This document shows positions 13,037-26,400 of a stretch of DNA of 64,000 nucleotides, one piece after another. The notes under the pieces are model-generated. The model saw only the letters and a list, made by a program, of their open reading frames with translations. It searched no databases and was not told where the DNA came from. Both the position numbers and the translations under genes were made by a program. The stretch comes from Rotaria socialis. Lineage: Eukaryota; Rotifera; Eurotatoria; Philodinida; Philodinidae. The DNA is taken from contig CAJNYU010001940.1 of the NCBI GenBank assembly GCA_905331475.1, forward strand, positions 115,801 through 179,800, given 5' to 3'. Numbering within the stretch: position 1 is the first letter of the stretch; every line of letters begins with the position of its first letter.

Positions 13037-15209
13037 ATGGTACAGTATAAATCGAAATTTTTCATTCAAAATCGAGATCTTCTTTTTAGGCTTACCATTC
13101 TTCGTTTGCCAATAGCAAATTTCGTGTAGGAAATATGGCTTTATTACCCATTCGAACACGTTACAGTGGTCCTGCTCCAACTGAAACATGTAAGATACGA
13201 TTTGAACATTTTATCAATTCAAAGTGAATTGAGCAACATAGGAATAGAGACTATCAAACATTATCATTAAGATCAGTGTTTACATTTATATATATATATA
13301 TATATATATATATGATAAACCGATGATGAGCACAGTATTTTGTTGTATTAATCCCGATGACTTCGATTGCATGGTACCCTTTATCATTGCATGCTCATCA
13401 AGTATTATTTCTTTTATAAATCTCCTCATTATTGTCTAGAAGAAAACTACCTATAGGTACGCGTTTTCGAGAGAATAGTCCGAAAAGATTAAAAATTCTT
13501 GAAAAATGACAAAATAAAAATACTCTGATCATATTACATGAAAACTAATTGATAGAATGTTAAATTCATTAGAGTCGTGACTCTCTTTAAGATGAAGCAT
13601 GGCTATGGTCAGGTAAACACATAAAAGACAATAGGACAAATAAAGAATTTTGTGTTATATTTTTCTGTAATCAGCGATGACTATGCATTATGGCAAGCGT
13701 AATCCTAAAATAGCAGACAAAATCGTTTTTTTGTGATAATATAAAATGTTGTATCAAAAGCTAACATGATTCAGATTCAGATTCACAAGGAAACTTTATC
13801 AACTGATAAATCACTTTTAAGTTCAATTCATATGCGATTTCTAGATCCCATTGGCACAGAGTACCTGAGAAAAACTTGTATTTTACACTTACCACTTAAA
13901 ACAAAAAACACTGCATTCTTACGGTATTACTTAAATCTGAAATATATGCCTTTCTATCCTTCAGAAAAAATAGAGAAACTAATTTTTCAATGTTTGCTGT
14001 GGATTTCGGATACAGAAAATTTTCTTTATATATTTTACAGTGGAAATTTCAGTTCTTCTGTTTTCTTCTATTTTCAAAATACGAATATAAAATGTTTTAT
14101 TTTCTATGAAAAACATAGGTGATATGTATTGATGTAGTTTTATCTTGAAAAAAAAAACAACTCTCACCAAGATCTGAAAAACTATTCTTATTCATTTCTG
14201 TCACCATACAAACTTTGAAATCAGCATTTGAATAGTAATTACTCCATTTTTCATGAAGAGCATAAGGTATTTACAAACTATCATAACATTTTAGCTTCTC
14301 GACAGTAATAAGTGAGGATACAAGTTTCTTTTTCGGTGTGTACATAATTCATTCAAATCTTCAAGATTCATGTTGTTTTGATCCTAATGCTATGCTTCAA
14401 CTTAAAGACTCGTATCATCAATTGAAAATATAAATTTTAACACTCACAAAAGTTTTATGCTTACTCCCCTTGGTTTAAAATTAAACAAATATATATTTTG
14501 TAAATTAGTTTAATATTTTTTTTCATTTAGCCACTGAAACCGAAGATATTATCGATGAAGCAATTAAATTTTTTCGAGCAAATATTTTCTTTCGTAATTA
14601 TGATATTAAAGTGAGTCAAATATATATTATCTGATTGAATAATTAAAATATTTTGATTTAATAAAGCATGATGGTGACCGAACATTAATTTATTTGACGT
14701 TGTATATAACAGAATGTTTAAGACGTCTTCAGAAGGTAAATAGAAAACTTCTTATTTCTTTTTTTTTAAATTTTCAATCAAACAAATAAATTCATTCTAG
14801 TGTCAATCACGTACTCAAGCACAAAAAGAATTATCATCATTGGCTATATCAACATTTCCGATTCCAGGTGAACCAGATTTTCCGCTTAATGGAATGTTTA
14901 CGCAACCAGCATCTGGTGAAACTGGTTAGTTTTTCTTGCCTATTATTTTAGAAAATAAAATTAGAAAATTTTCTTTTAGATAAAATGAAACAATATCTTG
15001 AACAGTTACGTAAAGAATGTAGTGATCGTATGGTTGATCGAGTTATTGATCCCGAAACAGATAAACCATCAAAAGTAACAACAAAAGAATATACTTTTTA
15101 TTGAAAAAATATACATTTATTTTACATTTTTTGAAAATTCTAGTGGTGGCTTTGCTTCGTTCGTCGCCGTTTTATGGATAAAAGTTTATTAAATATTGGT
15201 ACATTATAA
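13037..15209 (+). CDS. ARPC3: Actin-related protein 2/3 complex subunit 3 (p21-Arc)
   Basis: Subunit of the Arp2/3 complex, which nucleates branched actin filaments in the cytoplasm. The exons read [18 protein letters not shown], then [57 protein letters not shown] and [16 protein letters not shown]. All are close to the conserved ARPC3 family across its whole length of roughly 175-180 residues. The first coding exon seems to hold only the start codon: ATG at 13037-13039 is followed at once by a GT donor, and the next exon begins at 13090 ([11 protein letters not shown]), giving a normal ARPC3 N-terminus. The 1.3-kb intron (about 13190-14530) contains a TA microsatellite and no gene; the other introns are short. 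The last exon ends at TAA 15207-15209. Confidence 0.95.
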
Positions 15210-15409
15210 TTAAAAAATTAAAGACGATTCATGAGAATTTACATCGAAGGAGATTCAAAAAAAAATTCTTTTTATTCTATGTGCCTTTTCTTTTCGTTTC
15301 TTTCGTAATCCATTTAACTATCTATTTGTTATTTCTTCTTATTATTATTTACTCATCTGTTTTTTTTTCACTAATAGAAAATAAACATTGATTTAATAAA
15401 TCGATTGTG

Positions 15410-16174
15410 TTAGATAAGGAAAAGATTTCTTTCTAATTGATAATCAATATCAAATTGAATTGTTGTTGAACGAATATGTCCTTCATCGGACCATTTGTAA
15501 TAAATACCTTTTTGTAACTGTTCATTATGATTTATCTCTGAAGAAAATTCTAATTGAAGTAAACAATTATCTCCACGAATATTTAATTTCAATGAACGTT
15601 CTTCAACATAATAAATTAATATAATTGGTTTTATTTGTGGAATTATAGTACGAGCTGCAGAAGCTAAACGTCTACATGAATGAAACTCAATAAGGTTAGC
15701 TGTTATCTGTTCATTTTTATTTGTTGGTAAACGTATAGTTACGTATATTTGTTTTATATTGCGCATCCAATAGAACTTACGTGGTTGACGAACACGTAAA
15801 TAATGATTTATACGCATTGAATCACGATTGACATTTGTTGCATTTGAAAATGATGATATTGATAAAAGTGTACAATTTAAAACTATGGGTATATGACATA
15901 TATTATATAGATAGGCAAGACATCGATCTAAATGAATTTCTTGATCGTTTGATAATGAAATATCAGGTTCAATGGATATAGCTAAATATTCTTTGTAATT
16001 CTTTGTAGAAAAAACTGTCGAATTATATGTCCCATGGTTCATTCATTCACAATAAATTAAACGAAAATTAATAAACAAAGTTTTTTTATTACTACCCGCT
16101 GTAATGTCTTGATTTTCAATTATATCTATTTGATTATCAAACACATCTAAATAATTAATCCTTCTCGAAATTCT
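15410..16174 (-). CDS. HUS1-like checkpoint clamp protein (tentative)
   Basis: The main exon runs from about 16014 to the TAA at 15412-15410. An upstream exon (about 16174-16096, INYLDVFDNQIDIIENQ) joins it through an 81-bp intron with matching phase 1, so the ATG at 16042 is probably not the true start. The C-terminal half recalls the HUS1 subunit of the 9-1-1 DNA-damage clamp: a CTLLSISSF strand, then VRQPRKFYW, a strand with TIRLP, a helix before IILIYYVEE, then SLKLNIRG and a beta-rich end. HUS1 is loaded at damaged DNA with RAD9 and RAD1. The match is by pattern only and the N-terminal third is not resolved. It could be another clamp-fold protein or an unrelated beta protein. It is divergent from the H2A variant gene. 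Confidence 0.4.
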
Positions 16175-16428
16175 CTACATAGACGATCTAATTCTTTCAT
16201 CGTTGCTATCCAGGATAAAAACAAAAAGGATGAAACAGATATCGCGGTATACGCATGTGACATTTTATTCTTCTTTTCTTTTTCCAACTTAGCCGTCTTA
16301 GTCGTCTATGAACTATAATATCATTCGAGCTAAATCGTCGTCAGAGTGAACGCTACTACGATCTAAATATTTATTTTGAACTTTTTTATTTATTTCATCT
16401 ATTGGTAAGCTAAATAAAAAGTAAAAGA

Positions 16429-17565
16429 ATGACCGGACGAGTTAACACAACAATGTCTTCAAATAAAAGCAAAACTAAAGACAAACAAACAACTCGTAGT
16501 AGTCGTGCTGGTCTGACATTTCCTGTTGGTCGAGTGGTAAGTTTTCTACTTTATTTTTCATCCATCTAAAACAGTTCTTGGTTAGCATCGTTATCTTAAA
16601 CAAGGTTCTTATGGAGAACGTATTGGTGAAGGAGCACCAGTATACTTAGGTAACAATGATTTTGTTAGTTGTTTTTGTCATTTAAGTCTTTTCATTCTAT
16701 AGCTGCTGTTCTCGAATATTTAACTGCTGAAATACTTGAATTAGGTGCGTTGTTTTTATCATTTGATTGAATACATATTTTTAAGCACTTGAATAAAATT
16801 ATTTCTAGCTGGAAATGCCGCTCGAGATAATGAAAAAAAACGTATTATACCTCGACATCTTCAATTAGCAATTCGAAACGATGAAGAATTAAATAGACTA
16901 CTCGACGGTGTAACTATTGGTAAAGTCTATTTAAAGAAAATAACTTCTTTTTATCTATCAGTTCCTTTTCTCTTGTCAATATAGCACAAGGTGGCGTTTT
17001 ACCTAATATTCGTACGGAGCTTTTACCAAGAAAAACAAAAGGCAATGAAGAAAATACTGGTAATATGGAATCGCAACGAGGTGCACAAAATCATCCAGCT
17101 ATGATGATACAATCAGCAGCACCGATGACTAGTAATAATATGAAAAAGAAAAGTATGCCTCCTGTTAAGAAAAGTCTTGCACCTTCAATATCTCAAAAGA
17201 AATCAAATAAACCAAAACCGACTCCACCACAAAAGCCATCACAACAACAGCAGCAAAAGAATAACCGTGACGAGAAAGAAGATGAAAAAGAAGAAGAAGA
17301 AGAAGAAGAAGAAGAAGAAGAAGAAGAAGAAGAAGAAGAAGAAGAAGAAGAAGAAGAAGAAGAAGATGATGATGATGATGATGACGACGACGAATCCGAT
17401 GAGGTGAGTAAATAACTAGTAAAAGAAAAATTTATTTGCAAATGTGTTTTTCTTTGTCTGTAGGATGATGACATGACAGGCAATGGTAACACAGTAACTA
17501 GTTCAAGTGCTTTAGCTACCACAACTGCTATGGATACAACAGCCGACGATGACGATGAAGATTGA
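16429..17565 (+). CDS. Histone H2A variant with long acidic tail (bdelloid H2Abd type)
   Basis: Six exons: 16429-16536, 16586-16649, 16703-16744, 16809-16919, 16985-17403 and 17464-17565. The N-tail is followed by a full histone fold: [60 protein letters not shown] and [20 protein letters not shown]. The nucleosome acidic-patch glutamates and the NDEEL segment are kept. Instead of ending there, the protein runs on for well over 100 residues: a Gln/Met/Ser segment, a Lys/Pro/Gln segment, an uninterrupted Glu run then Asp run (17266-17400), and an acidic end DDDDED. Bdelloids are known to use such long-tailed H2A variants in place of ordinary H2A/H2AX. No SQ-type H2AX end is present. An AATAAA signal lies near 17736 and I see no histone 3' stem-loop, so the mRNA is probably polyadenylated. 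A second ATG at 16453 is a possible start. Confidence 0.92.
17266..17400 (+). repeat. GAA/GAT microsatellite coding the Glu/Asp run of the H2A tail
   Basis: Almost pure GAA triplets followed by GAT and GAC triplets inside exon 5 of the H2A variant. The opposite strand reads as a long poly-Ser frame, which is only a shadow. Such runs change length easily, so alleles probably differ in tail charge. Confidence 0.9.
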
Positions 17566-17920
17566 TAATTTACTTTTTCTTTAGTTCATTTCTTTTGATA
17601 TGTAAACACGTTCGCTTTTTTTCTTTTCATACTTTTTTTTCTGCTCGTGCATCTGAATGAGATTATTATTTATTGATTGTATAATTTTTCTGCGTGTATT
17701 TATTATTCATTTAATTTAAGTAAAACCAAAATCAAATAAAAATAACTAAATCGTCTTTAAATGATTATAAGATTTACTTGATTTTTTTCGCTATATTTTA
17801 TTTCCTAGTGTAATACCAACCAAACAGTGGTCAACAAATGAAAAAGGGACAAAAACAAACGATGGGAAGACACGTGTCTGCTAGAAACAGATCACTGTAC
17901 ATAGAAAGTTCTTCAACTGA

Positions 17921-20900
17921 TCATATATTATTTTCAGTAGTTTTGTTATTTGTAAATATGTTAGTTTGATGATCTGAATTAGATGATGAACCAATAGCTT
18001 CCTTGATTTTTCGTTGAATGTATTTGCTTCTATCATTTTGTGCTTGAATTTTGATAAATTCATCATAATCAATCTATGAAAAAGAAAAAATCATTTATTT
18101 TTATCAATGAAGAAGAATTAGAAACATACTGGTACACATTTATATCCAAGTGAATTCAATAATCTTAATTGTAATGCTACAGAACCCGAAACAGATTTTG
18201 TTAAAAGTGTTTTATCTTGATAATCAAGACATTTGAGTGCAATTCTATTAATAAAAATATCAATGGTTTCTTATATTTTATCTCTCTACCTAATTATGCA
18301 TTAATTTACTTAAAATTATTTTCATCCATACGAATTTTATTAAATGTAGTTTGTCCATTACTACCGTTGTTATCTCCATTCGTTAAAACAGTATTTAAAT
18401 CTTGTGGTGCTCCTGCTTTATCAACTACCATTAAGCAATCTAGAAATGAAAATATTTTACAATGAAATAATAAATAGCTTTGAGAAAATCGTACCAATGA
18501 CAATCATATTCGATGTAACAACATTAAATTTCGCATGTTTATTTTCAGCAGCAAACGCTACAACTGTTTTAGCTAATTGATCTTGTGCATTCGAATCTTT
18601 TAATGTCAATTGTTGTGCAAGTTGTTCAATATTAAATGTTGGTTTAGGAAATTTTTTTGAAATTTTTTGTAAACTATATGAATAAGTTGTAAGCAATTTG
18701 AGAGCACTTGCTATTTTTGAATTTGATATTTCATCTTAAAATGTTTTCAAAAAATTAATTATTAAAAACAAAACACTAGTTTCTAATTTGATATTTATTA
18801 CTTTGTACAACTTGAAATATATCTTGATTAAGAACAGTAGATAAATGATTTTGATTTGCTTGATCTAAGATAGCAAGTGACCAAACAAGATCAATACGAC
18901 TTTTTATTTCATTTAATTGATTATCTTCATGAATATTTTGGTCAAGTTTTAAATGATTTTCAATTATTTTCGATAATAAAGGCGGAGAATAATTAACAGA
19001 AGCACATGTACGTATAAACGTTTGTACACATTTATTTTTTGATGATGAAAATACATTAGATTCTTCTAAAAGTAATCTTCCAAATGCATCAAGTAATTCG
19101 CAATGGCGTAAACGAAGTGTTCCCATAGAAGTTACAATTGATTGAAACTAGAAAATAAAGTTGATTTCATTATAATACATTGAGTGACTTTCTATTTATT
19201 AGATAGAAGAATTTCAAATCTATTATGAGATTTCTTCTCACAAAAGACCAACCGAGCTGGTTTCAAATCAACTGATATTATTGCTTATTTCAACATAGTT
19301 TATTTGTTAATTTTAAGAAAGCCACTGGAAACTATCATTTACTAAGTATTTTCTTTTCATGAAGAGAAGAAGCATTAATTACTTCTGTTATGAATGTTGA
19401 ATCGCAGTTAGTTGTTTTATCTTACTTATAACATTATGAATTTTTTATTTTAATGCGAGATTACTACGATTATTTTTGTGTTCAAAATATTTTGGATCCC
19501 TTGAAATTCATGCATATCAACAAACAATTCTTTTTTATTAATCGCACACAAAATAAAAATAGTTTTCATTTGAGAGAAAATCTGAAGCATTTAATTAATT
19601 AAATTTAATCTTTACACCACCAGTAAATCTAGCCGGAGTATGGTAAAGTTGAAGGAATTTGATTTCGCAAATAGTGCTATTTTAAAATATGACTTTTCCA
19701 AGTTTTAAATCTACTATCAAGTATATTGAAACTAATAGATTCATCGGTGAATGATCAAATTAGTCCAATTCTCTTCAAGTTTCAAGTTAATTTAATTGTT
19801 TTCATTTTTAAAATAATAAATTTTAAAGATAAGTATACTGTTTTTCTTTCCATTACTAATAATATAATAGATCGTCTGGACGCAAAACAAAAGATGAAAT
19901 ATTATTTGAAAAATTTATAAATCGAGACAAAAACGTCGAATAGAGTCAATTTCATTGAAGTCTATTTATAGTTAAGAGATGAAATCAAAGCTGTTTGAAC
20001 ATTTAATATTAGTATGCGTCTTCGTTAGTAAAAGTATCATCAACTTTTAACTTGAAACTATTTTCTTTCAATCATTACAAGTTTGAAATAGTTTCTTGTT
20101 ATAACAGAACATATTCAGTTGCTGACACATACCTTCTGGTATACTAAAATAGACATGATGAACACGCTAAAATCTTCTAGTCTTGATTTAGTTAACATTT
20201 CTATTTCTATTATTGTAATGAATGATGAGATAGGTATCAATATGTAGTGTAAAATCATTAATAAAATAAAATCCTAGAATCTACTAGACAGTTGACTAGA
20301 CCATCACAACACTGATCTTGAACTTTAGTTATTCAGTTCATTTTACAAATTAAACATATTACATATGAATGAAAAAATCTGTAGTGTCATACTATTACGT
20401 TCGAACTAGTGATATAATGTTTAATAATAAAAAGAATATATATACTTACTACAAATGGATCATTAATATTATTAATTTGTTCAAATGCATCTCGAATTAA
20501 TCGTTCTAGAAATGATTTATCATATACATTTAACATGGAACATGCCAAAAGACAATCTTTCAATTTCTCTAATGGAAATAAAAACGATTCACTTAATTTA
20601 AGCAAATGATAACAAGCAGCACGTATAACAGTTCTATCACGTCGTTTTAACATTGATTTATTAACTAATATTTTAAACCAATCATCAAATACAAGAGTAT
20701 CACTTATTTCTAAAATTCTTTCATCCAAACGATTTATTAAACGATCGTTGTACGATAATTTATGTGTTAATGCTATTATATCGCGTATATTATCGAATTC
20801 AAAATAGCGACCTTCAGCTAAAGCTAAAAGGCGATTGTAAATACGATGAATCCATTGTGCTGTATGACGCGAAGATTTTAATTCTTCTAATATACGAACA

Positions 20901-22822
20901 ATCTTAAAGAATGAAAATTTTAATTTTGAAAACTAAGAAAACAAAATAATTACTTGATGAACACTGATACGTCTTAACCGATTGGCAAGTGCGAGAGAAA
21001 ATCTATCAGTAAATTCGTTATCTTCAGGATAATATTTTGTAACAAATGCTATAGCTGTTAATACTTCATGATCACTGAATTTGCTCAACTAAAAACAAAA
21101 ATTCATCTTTCATGATATGTTTGTTAATTTATTTTTCTTGAATGACTCACAAAAGTAATTAAAAGGGATTCCATACGATTTCGTGCATTACCAGATTGTG
21201 CATAAGTTTGAGTAGCGTCGCTATTTTCAATTGATGCTAATTGACACATTTTCTGTAAACCTAATGCAAATTCTGTCGATATAACATATTTATCAAAAAT
21301 AGTCATCAAATCTTCGACAGTATTTGCTTCTCTAATATTTGCTGAAAGCATTTGATCAGGTGCTTGATCATCAGATTCTTCTCGAGTAGCAGACTAAAAA
21401 ATTAAAAAATTAAAATAAACAAAGCAATGATTCACTTGTCAGTGGTTAAAATACGCTTCATTGGTATTTTTCTTTTAGGATTTCTGATATTTTGTTTTTC
21501 TCATTAATCTTCAAAGTTACACTTTTTTCTATTAAAAGCTAACTGTGTGATGATGAAGGCATATTCAATACTAGTAGGTTTAGTTACTCTTGTTGTCGAT
21601 GATAACGTTTACGCCCTAAAGCTAATCATCTTTTTACACTTAAAATTAAAAACTCTACAGTATGCATCAGAATTTTTTCATGTTATAAGATCATCTGAAG
21701 TAAAAAAAAAAAGACACCTTAACAAAAACAGAGAAGCAGATGGAAGTATATTTATGATGTGTTGTGAATAGAAGATTAGAGCATACACCTTTTCCCTTTC
21801 GTAGCTCCAATTATAGTTATACGTATGCCTATGAGGATTCGCAGTTTGCTGAGCTGGTTCTTTTTTTCTTAAATTGAATGGTTAATTTCAGTTTCAGTTC
21901 TCCGTTCATGAATTGTCACAGGTCTAGTTAGAGCTACCATCATTTTTTTTGTTCTCATTAATTTCATAGGCTATGCCATAGATGTTGCATACTTATCAAG
22001 TAAAGATTTTATCATTATTCATACAGAGCTATAGATCAAGTAGAAGTCTCAAGGTAGTTGTCTAATATTCTCGACATACCCTCAAAAACAAATAAAAAAG
22101 AATCAGAAAATATATGCGACTATTCATTTTATGTTGAAAATAATTTTACTTCATCTGATTGTTTTGTTAATGATCGTTCTCTTTTTGGTTGTTTCGGTTT
22201 GTGTACATTGGATTTTTCAGAACTATCTGTTATAATTTTCTTTTGTCCAGGCACTTTTTCCGTGGAAATATATTGTGAACTATCGAATACTGTTTCAACG
22301 TTAATTTTATTTGTTGCTGTTTTTCGAGATGTTTCCCTTTTCGATTGCATCTTAGAATTGGATGTTTTTGCCTCAGTTTTTCGTGCTAATTGCCGCCGTT
22401 GTTCTTCGGCTTCATAATCATTAATATTAGAAATATCATTTTCGTATCGAGTTTTTGTTGATAAATTTGATGCTAACCTTGATGGATCATCGAATGAAGA
22501 AGAATGAAGAATATTTGGTCGACGAGGACTTATTGGAATCGGAATTTTCTCAGTTTCATCATCAGAAAATAATTTTTTTACATCGAGTTTACGTGTTCCC
22601 ATTGATGGAGCTTGATGAGATACTGACTAAAATAGAATTAATTAAATACATTTGTATGTGAAATTTTCTCACTTTAGGATTAGATGATTGAGCCTGGGAT
22701 GTTTTGTGCTGATTAGAAAGAGGACGTATCGATCTTAAAAATACAGTTGTTGTGGATGAATAGGACAACGACACCGTTCGACTGCATGAACCAAGAAATC
22801 GGAACATTTGAGAGCTATTCAC
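17921..22822 (-). CDS. FAST kinase domain-containing mitochondrial RNA-binding protein (TBRG4/FASTKD4-like)
   Basis: Starts at 22822 with MNSSQMFRFLGSCSRTVSLS, a Ser/Arg-rich, acid-free leader typical of mitochondrial import. A long polar, Lys/Ser-rich region follows (exon 22628-22150). Helical repeats come next: an exon near 21394-21150, then FAST_1-like segments at about 21090-20448 (IVRILEELKSSRH, KSMLKRRDRTVIRAACYHLL) and FAST_2-like segments at 19150-18780. The gene ends with a RAP domain split by an intron (ALQLRLLNSLGYKCVPIDYD, 18170-18040) and a TGA at 17923-17921. FASTKD proteins act in the mitochondrial matrix on processing or stability of mitochondrial RNAs. The exact paralogue cannot be fixed by eye. 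Introns of about 0.75 kb (22149-21395) and 1.3 kb (20447-19151) hold no gene. It is tail-to-tail with the H2A gene and head-to-head with the dynein gene. Confidence 0.8.
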
Positions 22823-23446
22823 GTTGGCTCACGTCGAAATAAAAGTTGTTTGATATATGAAAAGTAAATGGTAATAATATGTAAGGTCGAATCTTTGTAT
22901 ATCACTATATATATAGAATAGAAATTCAATTCATTTGCACTAGTATTTCATTGGATCTTGTATTCTTCAATAAATTCTTCCACTTTATTCTTACTATTTG
23001 ATTGGTAGATAGAGTATAATTGATAATCTCTCAAAGAATGAATCAAATCTTAATTCATTGTTCGAAGCACAATATCTGTTTAATAAATATCACTTTTTCT
23101 ATTAATAATAGTACCTTTCAATAATCATTTTTCATATTATGAGTATGAGTTAATCGTTTATCTAACATTATCAAAGAGGTTTGATTTGATATTTCTATTG
23201 GTAAATTTGTTTTGACCATTAATCATAGTTGCAACTGTGCTTACTTTTCATATTTGTCCATCTATCAACGATCATTGTCAATTGTTATATATCTGTAAGT
23301 GAAAAATAAGGAGATCGATGCGACAGATTTTTGTTTAATTTACCTATTTTTGGTAGTTTTGATTAAATGTAGCGACTGATGTTTTTGACAAAAAAATTTT
23401 CTTTTCTTCCTATTTTTCGGTTTCTTACAGAAACAGCATTGATATT
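22823..23446. promoter_or_regulatory. Shared 5' region between FASTKD-like and dynein LIC genes
   Basis: This gap of about 620 bp separates divergent start codons. A CAG acceptor at 23428-23430 lies just before the dynein ATG, so that gene probably has a 5' UTR intron here. No promoter motif can be assigned by eye. Confidence 0.4.
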
Positions 23447-26400
23447 ATGACGAAGCAAACTATCGTCGATGAATCTCTTCCATCTCTAGATAATACTGAT
23501 GAAAAACAAGGCGTTTGGTATGTAAATTGATACATATATCTATGCAACATTTTCTATTCACTTGAACTGTTGATTCAATAGGGCATCAATATTACGTGAT
23601 GTCAAATCGTCAACAAAAAAAGCACCTGCAACAAAATCGCTCGTTGTTCTTGGCGATAATGAAAGTGGTCGTACAACATTAGTGGCTAAACTACAAGGAA
23701 ATGATGATCCTAAGCGGGGTGCTGGCTTAGAATATCATTATATTGATGTTAGAGATGACGACCGAGATGGTATTAGATTAATATATTGTCTTTATTATTA
23801 TTTTTTTTTATTCTTTCAATTACTAGACACTCCAAAATTGGGCGTATGGATACTTGATGGAGATGTAACATGTTCATCACCTTTACTTAAATTTGCAATA
23901 AAATCAGATACATTCGAAGATACAGTTATTATTCTTGTTGCCAGTATGACGCAACCATGGTCTTTATTATCAACATTAAAAAAATGGATAACACTTACTG
24001 AGGAGCATATTGATCGACTTAAATTAGATCCAACACGTTTACATGAAATACGTGATCGGCTTCAGCACGATTTTCAACATTACACAGAGCCAAATGATAC
24101 ATCAATAATGATAACATCATCTTCATCATCAGCAACTATAAAAAGTGGAATAACTGGTGGTCGAATTCCTAGTTCAGTCTCATCAGTTTCATTAGCATCG
24201 GGAACAACACCTGCAAATATGAATAATAGTGAAGAACAAATTGTTTTACCACTTCCAGATGGCGTATTGACAAGATCACTCGGAATTCCTATTGTTGTTG
24301 TTATTACAAAAGTATATTTCGTTTTTATACATTATTTCTATTTATTTATTTATTTTCATTGTCTATATTTAGTGTGATGCAATGGCAACTCTCGAAAAAG
24401 AAAACGATTATAAAGACGAACAGTTTGATTTTATGCAATATCATCTAAGAAAATTTTGTTTAGAATGTATGACTATTATTTTTAATAATTTTATCAATCA
24501 ATTGATTAAATTTATTTAGATGGTGCTGCATTGTTTTATACGTCTGTAAAAGAGAAAAAAAATATGGATAAATTATACAAATATATTTTACATAAATGTT
24601 ATGGTTATCCATTTATATCACCTGCTGCTATTGTTGAGCGTGATGCTATTTTTATTCCATCTGGTTGGGATAATCCAAAGAAAGTCGATATTTTATTGGA
24701 AAATCTTCATCGTCTGAAACCAACCGATAATTATTCAGATGTATTTGTTAAACCTGTTGTTCGTCGGGTATTTTGTTTTTCAATACACTAGTTAAAATTT
24801 ATTATCAGTTTTTCTTTCTCATGTCATTAGCCATTACAACGTGATAATGAAATTATCGCAGCTGAAGATGATCAAGAGTTTTTATCTCGTCTTCAGTTAA
24901 CACTGAATCGTGCTGCATCACCTGGAAGAACTGTGAGTGTTTACCAATATGAAAAGAGTTTCGTTATATTAATATTAATAATAATTTTTAGGATGAAAAT
25001 GCTACACCAGTAATGCCACGTAATGTAATGACAACAGGTGCAAACAGTGGCATCATTTCCCAAACACCATCGATGCCTGGTCGGTCGCGAAACCAACCGG
25101 TATAGCTAATTTATGTTTAATTTTAACTAATAACGATAGAATTTGTTTATTTTAAGAGTACTTCATCGGGCGGTACAAGTGCGACAGCTAATGAAGGAGC
25201 CTTAGCTAACTTTTTTAATAGTCTTCTGACAAGAAAATCAGGAGGTCCAGTAACTCCAACGAATGCCAGTTCACCTGTCAATCAGCGGCCAAGTAAGCTG
25301 TTTCTTTCTTAAATGATGAAGTTTGAAATTAAAAAAATATGCTAAAAATCTCATAGTTGAAACACCATAAATACGAATGATGAGCACAATATTTTCTATT
25401 ATTTTCATCTTTGTACCGTAGAAAGAAGTCCTTGTCACGCAGATGTTGTATATCTGTGTAATGTAGATAATTAATTTTTTGGTTCATTATTCCTCTATCT
25501 AATATTTGAATAAAGAAAGAATGAGAAATCTTCTAGGACTTGCACTTAAGGATGAAGCGCTCTCAAGTTTATCAATGTCGAATATAATACTCGTATAGAA
25601 AAAAAACAGAATTCAATCATCTATACATAAATCTATGAATAACTATTTCGGAAGCAATTTTTACTCGATAAAAAATGGTTCCATTTCATACCATTAAGAC
25701 TAGCTTTGATGTTTGACGTATTGAATCGATGGTTTTCAGTTATTAGAGATCGACGAAGAATCTTCTGCCTTTTTCTTATACACCTATCAGTACATGAATC
25801 AAGTTTTGATAATGTTTCCTATTAAGAATAAGAATTCTAAAACTTTGTGACAGGACAATCAAACATTCATCTCTATGTTTCATCATATTTATATCATAAA
25901 AAATTTGTCTTCCAGTTTTTAATTTTCTGTAAAAGTGCGTAAATGTGTCCCGAAGGAAAAATTATCTGCAAAAAATACAACGAAAACGGAGTTTTAGCTT
26001 GCTGAAAAAAACAAGTTCATCAGTAACTTGTAACTTATTTTGTTAATCATCTTTTCAAGTTAGGCCTTTACTCCCTTTAAATCTCACTCTGAAGTACCAA
26101 GACGTTATTCTTTACATCACGTATATGATGGTGTATTTTAGCTGGGGTATAGTCAATTCGCTATGTTACATTTCATTTTTAATGTTTATTATTGTAATTT
26201 TGTTTTCAGAATTTTTAACTACAGCAAAAATTGAAAATTGTTTTAATTAATATTCCATTTTAGATTCAGACAATAGTGGTGTCGATTCGAGTTCGATGGC
26301 TAACCAAAGTGTGTTTTCAATTAGTTTCAATGAGATAAATTTTATTATAAACTTTCTTTGTTTTGTTTCAGATTCCCAAAAACAACAAGAGCAATCTTAA
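23447..26400 (+). CDS. DYNC1LI: Cytoplasmic dynein 1 light intermediate chain
   Basis: Ten coding exons: 23447-23517, 23582-23769, 23827-24311, 24373-24466, 24520-24766, 24831-24932, 24992-25099, 25157-25292, 26264-26308 and 26372-26400. The protein has a Ras-like fold with a P-loop region, [19 protein letters not shown]. It continues with LGVWILDGD and a strand-end VVVITKCDA, then the [20 protein letters not shown] and [10 protein letters not shown] segments typical of this family. The C-terminal half is Ser/Thr/Pro-rich ([27 protein letters not shown]), the part that binds cargo adaptors in animals. The subunit supports the dynein heavy chain for retrograde cargo and spindle functions. The penultimate intron is unusually long (about 970 bp, 25293-26263) and holds no gene. 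Confidence 0.95.

Noticed and set aside
17193..17522. Minus-strand frame with a long poly-Ser run
   Set aside because: Exact reverse of the GAA array in the H2A variant exon; no independent evidence.
17566..17760. Replication-type histone stem-loop downstream of the H2A variant
   Set aside because: No hairpin of the expected form is visible; an AATAAA signal is present instead.
22058..22417. 119-codon plus-strand frame
   Set aside because: Lies opposite the well-supported second exon of the FASTKD-like gene; a shadow.
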